Made by a program: the position numbers and the translations under genes
The notes under the pieces: generated by a model
Told to the model about the DNA's origin: nothing
Database searches by the model: none
The model's input: the letters and a program-made list of their open reading frames with translations, nothing else
Assembly (NCBI GenBank): GCA_032173965.1
Contig: CM063292.1
Coordinates: 417,001-481,000, forward strand
Direction: 5' to 3'
Length of the DNA: 64,000 nucleotides
Source: Sitta carolinensis
Lineage: Eukaryota > Chordata > Aves > Passeriformes > Sittidae
Part shown: in pieces, positions 1-12,760 of the stretch
How positions within the stretch are numbered: the stretch's first letter is position 1
Layout of the letters: every line of letters begins with the position of its first letter

Positions 1-1029
1 ACCCAGTACCACAGCAAGGGAGAAAAAAAAAGCACAGCAATGGCTGCAAGAGTCAGACCTGTGGGAAGGTGCTGGATATGAGCTGCTGCAACACAGTCTA
101 TGAGAGAAACATCATAAATCAGGGACAGAAGTGGAAGAACTGTTGCTGGAGCACGTGTCTAAGGTTTTGGAGGGTTCCTTTTTCTTCATGTTACCAGAAG
201 ATCAAAGCAGGGGTTTGGGTCAGATGTAGCACCTGAGCAGGAGCGAGTCTGGGACAGAAGCAGCATGGCTACACAGATGGGACCTTCACCAAGAGGGGAG
301 TCTGCTGTCAGTGTGAATCCCATGTCACTCACATGGACATCTCACCTGCTCCAACACACCCTGGGACCATGCTGCAGTACCTGCAATGTCTTCAAAGCTT
401 TACTGATTCAGCCTCACAGTCTCCTGCACCTCTGCAACAACCATCTCCAAGTCCTCAGGAGCAGAGCTCCCCATTCTAAATCTGTGCAGGAGAAAGGGGA
501 AGAGAGAAACAGGGAAGAGAAGCAGAAGGTGCAGTGGGCACCATGCACTGGGCATCAACAGCAGAGCTTCAGGGACAGAGTGCCAAGAGACAGGGATGCC
601 ATTCTTGAGTCCCAAGGGAAATGGAGCTCAGGGAGATGCTGAGCTCTGACACCTGGGCTTCAGTCTGGCTCTGGAGTTTGCTTGAATACAGAGAAAAAAG
701 CAGAGAAGAAGAGGGACCAGGACCCTCATAGTGCTGTACTGCAGCATCTGGTGATAATTCCTCCTTTACTTTTCCTAAGTGGAAAGGGCTTTAAGATGCA
801 GTCAAACAAGAAAAACATCCTAGAACAAGTCAGCTGTCAGAGCTTCCTCTCTTTCTGCTTAATGAAAGCCATGAGCTTCCCAGGACAAGTGGTGTCTGGA
901 GTGGGATGGAGTTTCTGAGATTCCTGCCATGGCCGGGTGCTGCTGCCCTCCCCAGCCCTTTCATTAACCACATGCTTGAGGGTCTGGGGAGGCTTCTGCT
1001 GCTGCCCCCTTTACCAGGGGCACAGGAAA

Positions 1030-1200
1030 AGAGTCACGACCAACTTTAATAAAAACAAAATTAAAATTATTAAACCTTTCATATCCTTTCGAGATTATCT
1101 CTTTGCTGCTGGTTGGTCAAAGCAGAGCTAACGCACAACTGCTCTTGACTTTAAACTCAAAACCATCCCCAAAAAATAAAAAAAAACAAAGGAAATCTCT
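1030..1200. other. AT-rich candidate conserved non-coding element
   Basis: The segment is rich in TTAATAA/AAATTAAAA-type motifs and has the 11-bp palindrome GAGATTATCTC at 1091-1101. No repeat family was recognised. Calling it a conserved element is inference from composition and from the gene, whose introns are rich in deeply conserved elements in vertebrates. Confidence 0.25.
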
Positions 1201-4200
1201 TTCTGCCAGATATTAAAGAGAACCAACTTTATCCCTGCATTCTGTGGAGCCAGACCTCAACAGCCCCATAGTATCCCAAACAGAAAAGCACAGAGATGCT
1301 GCTGGGACGGGAATGGGGTTCTCCAAAGTTTGGTGGGAGAAAGGATGTAAGGAGGGAACAGATAGAAACTATGTTACAGGGAAATACCTGGAAAGAAAAG
1401 ATCCCTAAAAGTTTCTTAAGCTGCTGGATTCTCCTTATACCCTCAGGCCTTCTGAAGGAACCAACTGAGAGCAGCCACCCTGACCCATGGCTGCCAGAAA
1501 CACCTTTACTGGATATTTCAATGGCCATTAAAGCAATGTGAAACTAAAGCAGAACCAAAAGCTTTGCCCTGTCTCTCTGCCCGACCATGGAGGAGAGACT
1601 GTCATCTGCCCAGCCTTGGGCTGGACCCCAGTGGAGAGACCTTGCCAGAAATATTGCAACTGTTAGGACCTTGTTGGAAAGGTAAAAGGTCCTGAAGCTA
1701 TACAATCCAATAAAAACCGAAAAAATTCCAAGGTTCAGCACAACATCAAAGGGGAAGGCAACAAACCATCTTCTAAATGAACACATGTGACACAAGATCT
1801 TGGAAAATAAGAGATAATCCTGCATGTGGGGGTAGTTGGTGGGGCTGGCAGGGAGATCAGAACTGCTACAGTAGAGGGAACTGCAAGTTCAATCAGCCCA
1901 ATACACACACAGCCCAGGGCTGTTTGCTGCTGCTGCCAGGCCACATGTGCTACTGCACCGTGGGTGAACGTTTTCTCCAAACAGGACAATCCCTCATCTC
2001 ACTCCCTGTGTCTGAGGAGATGGCAGGAAGGCATTTCCACCCAGGACAGCAGAGCTGCTGCAGGCCCAGCTGCAGGACCCCGTGCTCCCTCCACGACTGC
2101 CCAACGCTTGGCTGGATTCACTCACCCCGTGGAGACAAAGCTGAGCAGGCTGCTGCCCTCGGGGGCTGCAGATCACATACTGGGAAAAGGCAGCATCAAG
2201 TTTTGAAGAGTGAGAGGTAAAAAGCCCTAGAGATAGAGATAAAGCTGGGCAGCTCTTGGTGCTCATGCTGTAACCTAGGTTGGCAGATTTTTGAATGTGG
2301 CACTCAAGGACAATCCTGGAAATTACTTCCCCAGCCCTCTGTAAGGGCCACACATTTCAGACATGTACTGTGGCATCAGCAGCAGAGCCAGAGCTGCAGA
2401 CTGGCTTTGACTGGCAGATGCTGTAGCATGGGCTCAAGTGTGCTCTTTTCCTGCAGGCACCATACAGGTGATCTGTTTTGGTAAGTTTTTAATTGCTGGG
2501 TGAAAAATCAAGTCCCTTGAAAAACTGGGGAGAGATTACAAAGCAAACTGGTGATTTCTTTCCAAAACCCTCCATTACCTCCAGCAGAAGTTGGAGACCG
2601 ACAGGTGTCATTAAGAATGACTACACTGTCTTTACTGGAGACCAAGTGGAAGACATCAGATCCCACTAAATTTATTTTAAGCGTGCAGAAATGCAATTTG
2701 TCACTACCAACTTTCACTTCAAAGTTCTACTGGAAGTAGAGAATCTGCTATCATGAAAAATCCACCCCAAAGGCACATCTCACACCCCTGCTGTAACAAA
2801 CTCCATGAATGCTTCATGATGGTGAAGGAAAAATGCCTTGCATGGTTGCCCATTCTTCAAGGCAGGAAAATAACCCTATGGTTCCCTCACAGGAGGCTTC
2901 TGTGGAAGATCCCCTCTCCTTTTCTCCATTTGCTTCATCTTACAGATGGGCTGGTCACAATTCCCAATCCAGGATTTGGCAGCAATGAGAAGGATTGCTG
3001 TGACAGTGCGGCCACCACAGGGACTGTCCTCCATGGTGAACTGGGGAGAGCTTGGTGCAGGCAAGGAGCATGGACACCTCACGGACACCTCATGGACAGA
3101 GACTGGGAAGAGTGGGTGGGCAAAGGCCTGCAGCTCCTCCCACAGGAAGAGTCTATGGAAAGGGAGAGCAGAGATGGAAAACAGAAGGAGTCAGGAGAAA
3201 CAGGTAAGGGAGGACACACATCAAGTGCAACCAGCACTTGCCCAGGGGGACATCGGCTGAGCAGTGGTGGCCCAACAGCCACACCCATGTGGATGGCACA
3301 TGGAGAGGAATGCCATGGGGAGAGCAAGGGCACCACGTGCTGGACACAGAGCAGAAATCCCGACAACCAACGACCCTGTGCACAGCGGGCCGAGCTACAG
3401 AGAGGGGTGTGGGGCTCGATGCCTTTGGGGATGAAGAAACACTTCCAAAGTCAGAATGAAAATTCGATGTAGGTTGTTTCACATTTGTTTCTGCCATTAT
3501 CTAATGAGCTGCATTCATTCAACATCTTGAGAACGTTTTGGTTTTTATTATGATCACTCTTCACTTTTTTCTTCTCTAACCCCCCCATCATTAAAAATCA
3601 ATTAGCTTATGGGTAACATTACACAGATGCTGCTGCAGCAAGGGGCTGACATCTGCAGGGGCAGCAGCCCAGATACCACAGCAAGAGATGTCCAAAAATA
3701 CCTTGAGAGGACAATACCCCTTTCCCTGAAGCTGTGTTCCCTCTGATCAACAAACCAGCTGAACTTCCAGCCGCTCCCCCATCTCCTGCGTAATGAGCAC
3801 ACTTCTCAAAGCATGCAGGAAAGTTTAATTGTCTTTAATTATCCAGTTCAAGGAGGATTGGGTTTCCTGCCTGATGTTCATGTAATTTCCCTGCCAACAA
3901 CTTCGTCATCCCTTTACTGGAAGTGGAGGGCAGATCCTAAAGCTCTTCCCCAAAAGACACACATTTTTTGGGGAGGGCTGAGGGGCTGGCACAGGCAGGG
4001 ACAAAGGTCCCTGTGTCCCTGGAGCGGCTGCTCAGGCTGCTGGTGCTTCTGCAGGGAGGGAGGGAGTGAGTTGCAACTAATGTGCAATCAAGAACCATCA
4101 CAATTACAAATGTAAATGAACAGGCAATTGGCACTGACCTTTGCAGATTGTTAGAGGACTAATTAAGGTGTGATCAGAGCTCTTCCAACAGATTGAGATG

Positions 4201-4275
4201 CATCTACACAAGCAGATACCTACTCACCGTCTCCAGACAGCACGGCTTTCTCCTACATACGTGCACACAGCAGCG

Positions 4276-4305
4276 AGTAGGAACACAGGGAGTAGGAACA
4301 CAGGG
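4276..4305. repeat. Exact tandem duplication of a 15-bp unit
   Basis: The unit AGTAGGAACACAGGG occurs twice back to back and is followed by a partial third copy (AGTA). It is a short, probably recent replication-slippage product in intron sequence. Confidence 0.85.
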
Positions 4306-4869
4306 AGTACACACGGCATTCAAGCCCAGCACCCGTGCCCCGTGCACAGCCAGGGGACGGAGAGGGAGGGGAAGGGGCGACTCCACTGCATCACACGAGG
4401 CCACGGGACAGAACAGACCACTGCACCTGGACTGCAGCAAAGCAACAAAAAAGCCTCTGTCCCTTTGTGCCCCAGCAGAGATGTGTCACAGACCAGAGAA
4501 GTGTCATGGACAAGTGTCTGTCAAGGTGCCTGAGCCTGATCTCTAATAACAGGGATGCCTTTTCAAAAGGCAGTGGGGAGAAGTCCACCCAGTGGTCAGA
4601 ACACAACAATGAAAACCTCGATGGGGACACAGGAGAGACCCTGTTAGAGAGCAGGAGGAGACGCAGGGCACAGACTCCAACTGTCCCCATGCACGGCCCT
4701 GCCCCACAGCTGAGCATCCCCACACCTGGGATCAGAATCAGTGGGAGAGGGGAGCACCTTCCTCCCCTTGAGGATACAACAGCAGCTTCTCATCCAAACC
4801 TGACTCCCATCCCTGCAGGGATGCCTGGACCAGCACACTAGTGAGGGTCCCACTTTGACCAGGTCAACA

Positions 4870-5130
4870 ATGGGCTCGAGGAGTTCTTGAAATTAAATAT
4901 CTCAGCTTAAATGACTTGTGAAACTGACTCCCTTTGCCTTGTGCAGCCTTAATCTTGCTGGTATTCATAACCTTTGAAATAAAATACGATCAAGAAATTG
5001 TGTCTTGTCTGCTCAGAGTTTTTGTTGAAGAACCAACAAGCTTAAAGGAAATGAAAATATTTGTAAATCAAGCTTTCCTTTCAGTGACTTGTCAGGACTT
5101 TTACTTCAAAAATATTACATTTTTTTTAAA
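4870..5130. other. AT-rich candidate conserved non-coding element
   Basis: About 260 bp of low-GC single-copy sequence with TTAAATGA, AATAAAATAC and AAATATTTGTAAAT-like motifs, flanked by GC-richer intron. No repeat or open frame of note. The functional call is inference only. Confidence 0.25.
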
Positions 5131-6579
5131 TGGTCACCAAACCATTTTCCCTCCAACCAGTCAGCTCCTGCCCTCCCAGTACCTGCCATGTCCTAATCTG
5201 GGCGGTCGGACAGGAAAGATAAGGTTTGTACAATAAAAGACAAGGCAAACAGAAATTTCTAGAGCAAACAAGGTTTTCAAGGTTGTTCTGTCTATCACAA
5301 AGGGCACGGATGGTTTCCCCTCTCTGCTCCTTCTGCAGTTAAGCAGCTCACAACCCACAGCCCTGCCCAAGGAGCCCCTCAGGAGTGGGAATGTTTTCCT
5401 GTGGCAGAGCACGGCTGGGCTGTGGGGCCGCCGTGCCCCGGGGGCTGCAGCAGCCCCCACCACGTTTGGGAGGTGTGTGCCATGCTCTGCACCCTGCCAG
5501 GCCACCAAGGGCACACGCTGGGCACTGTTTTCCACAGGAGCGAACTTAAGTTTTAATGAAAAATCTCCTGTCTCACTCTTGGGGTGTTTTGGGTTTATTT
5601 CAGATCCTCATTACTCACAGGCATAACAGCAATGAGACCCAGATGTGAATTCAAGGGACTTTTCTGAAAACCCCACATGTTCTCCCTCAGCTGCTGCCAC
5701 TGTCCCTTCTCAACCCTTTCAGCCAAGATCACCTTCCTCGTCTCCATGTGCATTCACTGCAGAATGCCAGTTCCCCAAAGTGGCTATTTGTAGGATTTAC
5801 CCATTTTCACAGCAGTCATAGAGAAAGTCCTGCTTGAAGCTATGAGGATTGTGAAGGTTTTTGCTGGCACACCCCAGCTCCGGCACCATCATGCCTTGAC
5901 AGCACACAAACCAGCTGACCCAGGATGATTCTCCTCCTCCCTCCCAAGAGGGCTTCAGGAGACCTGTTTTTTTCAGAACAATAAAAACATCTCGGCCCTT
6001 TACATGACTAAACAAAATACCATCTCTGCTCCATGCAGCCCGACTGCTCTTTTTAGGCACACTAACTCTTGCTGGATTCGCAGCTGCAGTCCCTGTCCTA
6101 TCATCTGTGTGAGCAAATGTTTCACACAAGCCCTTCACTTATCCAGAGGAGACATGGAAAACATACATGGAAAACTTGCATGTCCTGCCCACCCCTTTTG
6201 TCCAGCTCCTTCTCCCAATTCAGAGTGGCTGAAGAACCAGAAATCAGTGCCAAGCTGGCACAGCTTATGCTGCTGCTCTGGGCATCACTTGACTCACTGC
6301 AAAACATCTACTGGTGCACTGGTTTGTTGAGTTGTCCAGACATGATAGCATCTTCAGATGCTCACACAATATTCCAGGGTTTAAGACATCAACCTGAACC
6401 AACACGCAAACTTCAACATCCCAAAGCCCACCTCCCGCAGGTGGGATTCCTGTAATGTATTACTGATAAACTGTGTCAGCCCACAGCAGGGAAGAGCAAC
6501 AGGAACACGTCCCAGCTCCCCCAGAGAGCAGGGAGGGTGTGAGGGCACCGCCCAGCCCTGCCCACGCCGCGGCACTCAC

Positions 6580-6811
6580 CGGCCTCGGCAGCCGGACACT
6601 TGCGGATGGTGAAGATCTGCCCGAGGTCCTCCTCCTCCTCAGGGAGCCCTTTCTGGAGGCGCTGGAGCTTCCGCAGGCTTTCGCTCCGCTGGTGTTTCAT
6701 GGAGCGCACGTGCTGGATGAGGTTCAGCTTGGCCTTGGTGGAATAGTTACAGAGCACACAGTGGTAGTAGCAGCTTTCACCTTCGACCCCGCTCTCATGG
6801 TGCTGCAGATG
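6580..6811 (-). CDS. ZFHX3: ZFHX3 third coding exon (H1065 to A1141)
   Basis: The 232-base exon follows acceptor TTCTCCACAG (AG at 6813-6812) and opens [11 protein letters not shown], which continues LKLYK of the previous exon exactly as in human (HLQQHESGVEG). One C2H2 finger is visible: C1082, C1085, H1098, H1104, followed by a basic, leucine-containing linker ([13 protein letters not shown]) and an acidic patch. The exon ends at 6580 in CPAAEA plus one base, before the canonical donor GTGAGT (6579-6574). The human counterpart at this point is CPSTDP, so the exon tail is the least conserved part. The following exon must begin in phase 1 and lies beyond the left end of the window. Confidence 0.96.
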
Positions 6812-7959
6812 CTGTGGAGAACAAAGCAGAGGGATGTCAATGTCCTCTATCACCCCCCAGTCTCCTGGGTTAGCCCACTTTAAATTGCTAAAAGCCACCT
6901 GGGAATCAGTTAAGGAACCACATCACAGATCCAATGAGACGACGCCTGCTTGATCCCAATTACAGGCTCTCCTGCTGAAGAGCATGAAAACCAAACCACA
7001 CCAAAATGGGCACAAAGCACAGATGGACACAGACAACACCATCTCCCTCAGTGAGGGAAGGCACCAGACCCAGCAGTAACACCTGCTCGTGACCCACTCA
7101 GGGCTCATTCCTTCACACTCAAAGCTGGTCTTGGGAGGGGGTCCAACTGCATAACAAACTTAAAATTAAATTGGGTAAATTCTTCTGGAAAACTAGGAAG
7201 ATTAAAACCGAAGTAACCCTAGAACCCAACAAGCCCATCAGATAGAGAGATCCTGGACACAGTGCATGGAAGCAGAGTGCAGAGCCATCCTGTCCATCAT
7301 CCAGCTCTCTGCTCCCCAGCATCCAGGTTTTACTCCCTTGGATCAGGAAGGAAGCAACAGCCTGGCCTGTAACATGGCTGTGACAGAGACCTTGGCTGAA
7401 AAGTGAGCATGCAGCCAGGCACCACCGTGAGAGGCCAGCACCTGGAAAAACCTTGTCCCCTCCCAAGCTGTGCGGGCACAGCCAGTGCAGCTAATTCTGG
7501 ATTATCATACCACAATTATTTGGCAAAACCTATCGATCCCCTGGTACAGAGGTCCGTGCCTCTGGGGAAACAAGCAGCCATTTCCTGTCATGGATCCCAC
7601 AGACATGGAAATTCATTCTTAGAAGCAGAGGGAAGGTTTCACCCTGCACAGCCACGCTGGCTGCCACGGCACAGCTGCTGTCCCTTCTCCGTGGGCAGCA
7701 GGAGGTCACAGGAACCTTCCCAATTCCACTGTGAAGATGCGTCACTGGTTGAGAAAAAATGAATACCAAGGTGAAACAACATGAAAGGTCTTCGGTGAAG
7801 GCCTTTGGTGTTTCCAGCCCAAACCTAACAGTTTAGCTGTCCAGTACTCCCTGCCAGCTCCTCCCATCCAACCCCGAGACCTCCCTGAGTCTTTGTGTCA
7901 TCTCATGAAACTCTTTCCTCCCCGCTCACTTGGCCCGAGGCACAAGTACAGTGATTTGG

Positions 7960-8300
7960 ACATGATCTTGAGGTTTGTCAATCAAAAATATTGCCTACGT
8001 GCAGCAAGGACCTTCTGGTAAAAAATTCTGATGCTTATTATCTCAGTTACAGCTGAGATAAGATTAAAGACACATATTACCCAGCGCTGTGTGCCTTGCT
8101 CACACAGAGGAAGGAGAGCCCTCTGAGTCTAGGAATGATTAAAAATAGGATATGAGCTGATGCTGAGGCTTCTGATTGGAAGAGCGAGGAAAGAGAATAA
8201 ATGTATTCTAGATCTGGCTAATTAGACTAGCCTCTTTTGGGATCACGATGTATTTAATTAAATTCACTGTAATATTTGAAGAACCCACGAGGGCACTAAT
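7960..8300. other. Candidate regulatory element with inverted GATA sites
   Basis: AT-rich unique sequence holding a 9-bp inverted repeat, TTATCTCAG (8038-8046) and CTGAGATAA (8053-8061), separated by 6 bp. Each arm contains a GATA-factor consensus (AGATAA or its complement). Downstream are TAATTAG and TTTAATTAAATTC motifs near 8219-8266. Composition resembles developmental enhancers in ZFHX-family introns; activity is inferred. Confidence 0.35.
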
Positions 8301-9952
8301 CCCACTGGTGCCCTCAAAAGATTTTTTGCTGTTTTCCCTTATAAGAACTTCTTCCTTATCTCATTTCTATTGTTTGCGTGCGTTACCCTCTCCCTGAGCC
8401 AGAAGAAGAGGCATGGCTCAAGGCGTGGAAGGTCAGCGAGCCCGTGCCAAGGGCCAGCCTGGCTCTGCCCTGACCCCAGAGCCCCGCTCCTGCAGGGCTG
8501 CGGGCAGGGCTCTGGCTCGGCAGCCACGGCAGGGCCCGTCCCACAAACCCAGCCCGAGCTCAGCAGCAGCCCAGGGGCCCAGCTCGGCTCCTGTGTGGAG
8601 CCAGAGAACCCCCAGTGAGCAATTAGAGAACAATCCGGCCACGGCTTCAAGGAAATATTAAGGACATGGTCTCTGTGGAACCAGAGGCACAGTCTGCACT
8701 GCTCTCATTTAGAAGGGGGTTTTAGGAAAACATTTGTTTTAAACAGTTTAAGAAATGTGTCATATTTTTTGGTCTCCTTTTGCTTCCTCTCAAACACCTC
8801 CTGTGCTGGGGTCAGCCTCACCTGCCTATCATGCTGGAGGAGTCACAGGCTGAGGGAGCCACCAAGCCCAGCCTGGGCACAGCAACACACACACCTGATT
8901 CAACCCATCCTCCAGTGCAGGAAAGGAGCAGTCCAGAGAAAGAAGACATGAGGGCCGAGCCAGTCCGAGCTGTGAGCTGCTGGAGGTGATGAAATGTTGT
9001 CCAAGTACGTGTAGTTATTGCCCATCACACTGTTAAACTTCCCCCTTGTGAGAATTTATCCGTATCACAGGAAACAAATTCAAAATACTAAACCAGAACC
9101 TTGTTAGAAGACAAATCAACTTGAAAATCAAAAGAATATATTGTTCCAAGGAAAACCAACCAACTTCTGTCAGAAAACATTGATTTCTGTGAGTCTGAGG
9201 GGGTGTTCCCCCCCTCCCTCTCCACAATAGGAAACTTCCAACATCTGGTTCTTCACGCATGGCATGCAAAATATTGATCAGGGTGAGTCAAAGCTACACT
9301 TTAAATCAGAAACAGAGAGAGGAGCGCTCTGATGGAAGCCATCCTGCTGGCGAGCGCAGCTCCCCGGGGCACACGGTGCTGCCGTGCACACACCAGCCTG
9401 GCTCCAGCACCCAGCCCCACACCCAGCCTGGCTCCAGCAGGGAGCCGTGTCCTCACGGCCAGGAGCACAGCAGGGCCCTGCTCAGAGGCCTCGTCTCCCT
9501 GCTGTGCCCCAGCTCTGTCCTCGGTGTCCCTGAGCCCCACACCGACCGCCCAGCATCTGCCTCCAACTCTTCTGCTAAGCACCAAGTGCCCACAGGGTAC
9601 AACTGTGGAAATATGATTTTTAAACAAAGTAAGGAATGACATTATAGTCAGTTCTTGTTTCTCTTCCTCCATCTTTCACATACTCCGAAGTCTTCTTTAC
9701 TTTACCATCTCTCCTTTCCCCATCTTATGCTGCCTCACCCACAGTACAAGTCGTGAACTGAACGTGACACTGTATCACCCTGCCCCACTGCAGACAGCCC
9801 CCCTCAGCCCATGCCACATACCACACGATGCTCCTTGGAGCTAGCTCTAGTACCCAGGACTGAGACCCTGACACGTAACAAACCCTCCTGAACACCTCTG
9901 TAGCTGCTCAGGCACTTCATATTCACCACCTGATTTCTAAGCTTTTCTGCAT

Positions 9953-9985
9953 CTTTTAAATTTTAAAAATTTTTAAAGTTTTAAT
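9953..9985. repeat. A/T-only low-complexity block
   Basis: Runs of T and A alternate over about 30 bp, including the perfect palindrome AAAAATTTTT at 9965-9974. Ordinary low-complexity intron sequence. Confidence 0.6.
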
Positions 9986-12454
9986 AGATGTTTAAACTAC
10001 TATCTACTCAAAATCTCTTCTTCACAAAGTTTTATTCAGCGATGGTGCATTGAGCCTGATTCCAATGGTGGCAGGACAGAAGCACTGCCGGGGCACCAGG
10101 GGGTTCTCTAATCCCTCTCTGCCACGTTCAACAGCTCAGCTGCTCTTCTGGGGGACATCTGACCTGTAACCTCAACCCACCAGGGAGATGCAGCAACACT
10201 TTGAACTGCCTCATGCTTTGGATGTTTATTATTCAATAGAAAAAGGCCCAGTTCCTATGCAGAGCTAACTGGCACTAAGTTTTCCCTTCCGAGGGCCCTG
10301 AATGCTGCTCAGGACAAGCCCACGCTCACAGCACTGGGAAGCTCTTAAGTCCCTGGTTTGCACTGAGAGGGGGAACACCCCACTACCACCCTCAGGAGAT
10401 GTCCATGCTACAAAAGCACAGAACATGTGAGAAAACTCTCCAGCCTCGAGGACAGCCTCTTCTTCTGCAGACTTTGACAGGACAACCAGCAGAAGAAACT
10501 CTGTCACTGCCCCAAGGACAGGCAGATGGTGGCCCCCAGCTGCCCTGTGAGATCCCCTGCACACGTCAGGGTCGCTCTGGGCAGGAGAAGCAGGTGAGGT
10601 AACAGGACTGGGGGCCAGAACTCGAAGTGGGAAAATAAGCTCATAAAGGCTACACAGCAGCAAAGCAGCAGGAACAAAAGGCAGGATGTTCCTCCCTCTG
10701 GCCGCGACAGGAGCGCCGGCTGCAGCCCTGCAGATCCTCAGCACTCCAGGGCGGTGCAGAGCCTGGGGCACGGCCCCAGCCAGCTCCCGCCTCCTGCTTG
10801 CACAAACATCCTCTTCCTCACCACGCTGACCGCTCCGACCGCCAGGTGCTGTGCGGGTCACTGACAAACAGTCTGCAGAAACCTCCTCCACATCACCTCC
10901 CAGCACTCCCACATCACGGGATACCCTGCCATGAAAACAAAGGCCACTCCACTACACAGAGCTTCTTGAAAAAGAAGTTGTCAGACTTCAACATCTTTGG
11001 CAGAGATTTTCTCCATGTGTAACACTTTTCCTACCTCTGAACTCAGTGCTCAGCTCTGTTAGGATGGGTAAAGCTAGCAGTGATTTCCAAGAATTGACAG
11101 ATGCAGCTGGGCAAGGAGCCAGAAATCTGCTGGAAGGTCACAAAAGCCACGGAAAGAAGCAGCACCACAGAGGAGCACTGCGCTGGCTTTCTCCTACAAG
11201 CACTGATGTCTGAGCAGCCCCAGCGACCAGAGCCTGCACATGGAACCAGGGAGTGCCTCAGTGTTTACTCAGAGAGGTCGACCCAAGCTCAGGAGCCACT
11301 GGAATCACTTCAGCCCTGGCAGCAGATCGGCAGCACAGGAGAATACCCAGGGACTGACTCCTCCTCGGGGTGAAGTCAGACAGGGGTAATCAGTCACAGG
11401 CTCGGTAGGAAACACTTCAGGTGCCAGAGAGGACTGTACGCCCCTGGGGAGGGACAGGAGGTGACCCCTACAGCAGAGCTGGAGCAGGGCTGTGGGTTGC
11501 CACAGACAGGGACTGACCCCACTGCAGACCTCAGAGGCCTCATGAGCATCTCTTGGCCCCCATGTGCCTCTGATGTGCTGCACGAGATAAATCACACAGC
11601 CCTGCAAGAGAAGAATCTGAATTTTTAATGGAAGTCATGTGGATGCAGCTGTCTGATCCTGGTCTGTTCCAAGTACTCCATAAAAGTCAGGGCTGGCCAA
11701 TCCATCTTGCTCCCCTTTCACACCTGCAGCCCCAGCTGGAATTTCCTGGAGCCGGGAGCGGCCGTGGTGCGCAGTGGGACACGCTGGCTGTGCACTGGGG
11801 AGAGCTGGAGTCCCCCCCCCCATCCTCCTGCAAGGGGGGAAAATTGATTCTGCATCCAGCAGGTTCAAAAGCTGAACTTCTGCTCTTTCATATCCGACCG
11901 ACATCCTGAATTGTTTACAGCTTCCAAAGGAGCAGTGTTACAAACCCTTCCCTCCTCCAGCCTCCTGCCTCCGTGCATCACACCTCTGTGGGGCAGTGCC
12001 AGTGGTGGCATCCTTTGCCCCCGAGTTTCTGCAGCTCAGCTTGTGGTAACTGCTCTCTGATCTTTATCTTCCTTACCCAGAGGCTGGAAATGTAGCACTT
12101 CCTCCTGCCACAGAGTCTGAGGTACCAATCCAAGTCCCCAAATCACACGGAAAGGCCTGAAGAACAGCCCACCCCTATACCTCCCCACATCTGTACTTGC
12201 TGAGCCCTCCAGCCCTGCCTGCCAATAACTGAACACCACAGATGATCTCCTTGCTAGTCATGCGGCTGGTGCTAGCCATGCTGCAAGGTTCTGGGTTCCC
12301 CCCAAACAGAAAAGTGACCCAGCAAATGGGGTTTGCTCCACCAGCCCTTGAAGACTCATTAAAAGCCAAATATTGCTCAGCCCAAGGATGGAGAGCTCAG
12401 CATGGATTTTACTGAACGTTAAATCAACCAGCAAGCATAGCCAGCAAACTCTGT

Positions 12455-12760
12455 GGCACTTTAACTTTAAATAATGCAATAATTATTGAATTTCCTTTTT
12501 ATAACTGAAGTGCTGGAATGTAAACAATGGGGCTGTAATTGCAGGAAGGGGGGATCAATAGAGGCAATCGTTTTCAGCCATGTTAATTGTAAATACAATT
12601 GCTCCAAGATGTCAGCCTCGTTCTTCTCGCTCCCAGAATCATCCTAACGGATGACAGAGTCCAACTTTCCCATTACAGCTGTTCGTTCCTTTAAGAGGTT
12701 CTCAATCAGGTCTGATCAATCTGTCAAGATAATGCATAGAGTAAGTAAGACTCTTCCAAA
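12455..12760. other. Candidate conserved element with palindromic homeodomain motifs
   Basis: The block holds a perfect 12-bp palindrome CAATAATTATTG (12477-12488) and an inverted pair AATTGT/ACAATT with a 4-bp spacer (12585-12600). It also has TGTAATTGC, TGATCAAT and CCATTACAGC motifs. GC is lower than in flanking intron, and no repeat family is recognisable. TAATTA-like palindromes fit homeodomain or paired-type dimers. Regulatory function is inferred. Confidence 0.4.

Larger units (their letters stand above)
1..6579 (-). other. ZFHX3 intron after the third coding exon (5' part only)
   Basis: The stretch begins with donor GTGAGT at 6579-6574 and runs off the window. I found no open frame with recognisable domains and no exon-like match to later ZFHX3 exons. 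Noted contents: an AT-rich single-copy island at about 1030-1200 with an 11-bp palindrome (GAGATTATCTC, 1091-1101); short direct repeats of 11 bp near 3072-3097 and 15 bp at 4276-4305; and AT-rich, homeodomain-motif-containing segments near 3810-3900 and 4870-5130. The rest looks like ordinary intron. Confidence 0.85.

Noticed and set aside
2753..3472. 239-residue plus-strand open frame
   Set aside because: No recognisable domain, low-complexity composition and no splice or codon-use support; long chance open frames are expected in GC-rich intron.
10265..10912. 215-residue minus-strand open frame in the gene's orientation
   Set aside because: No similarity to ZFHX3 or any family I recognise, and not in phase with convincing splice sites.
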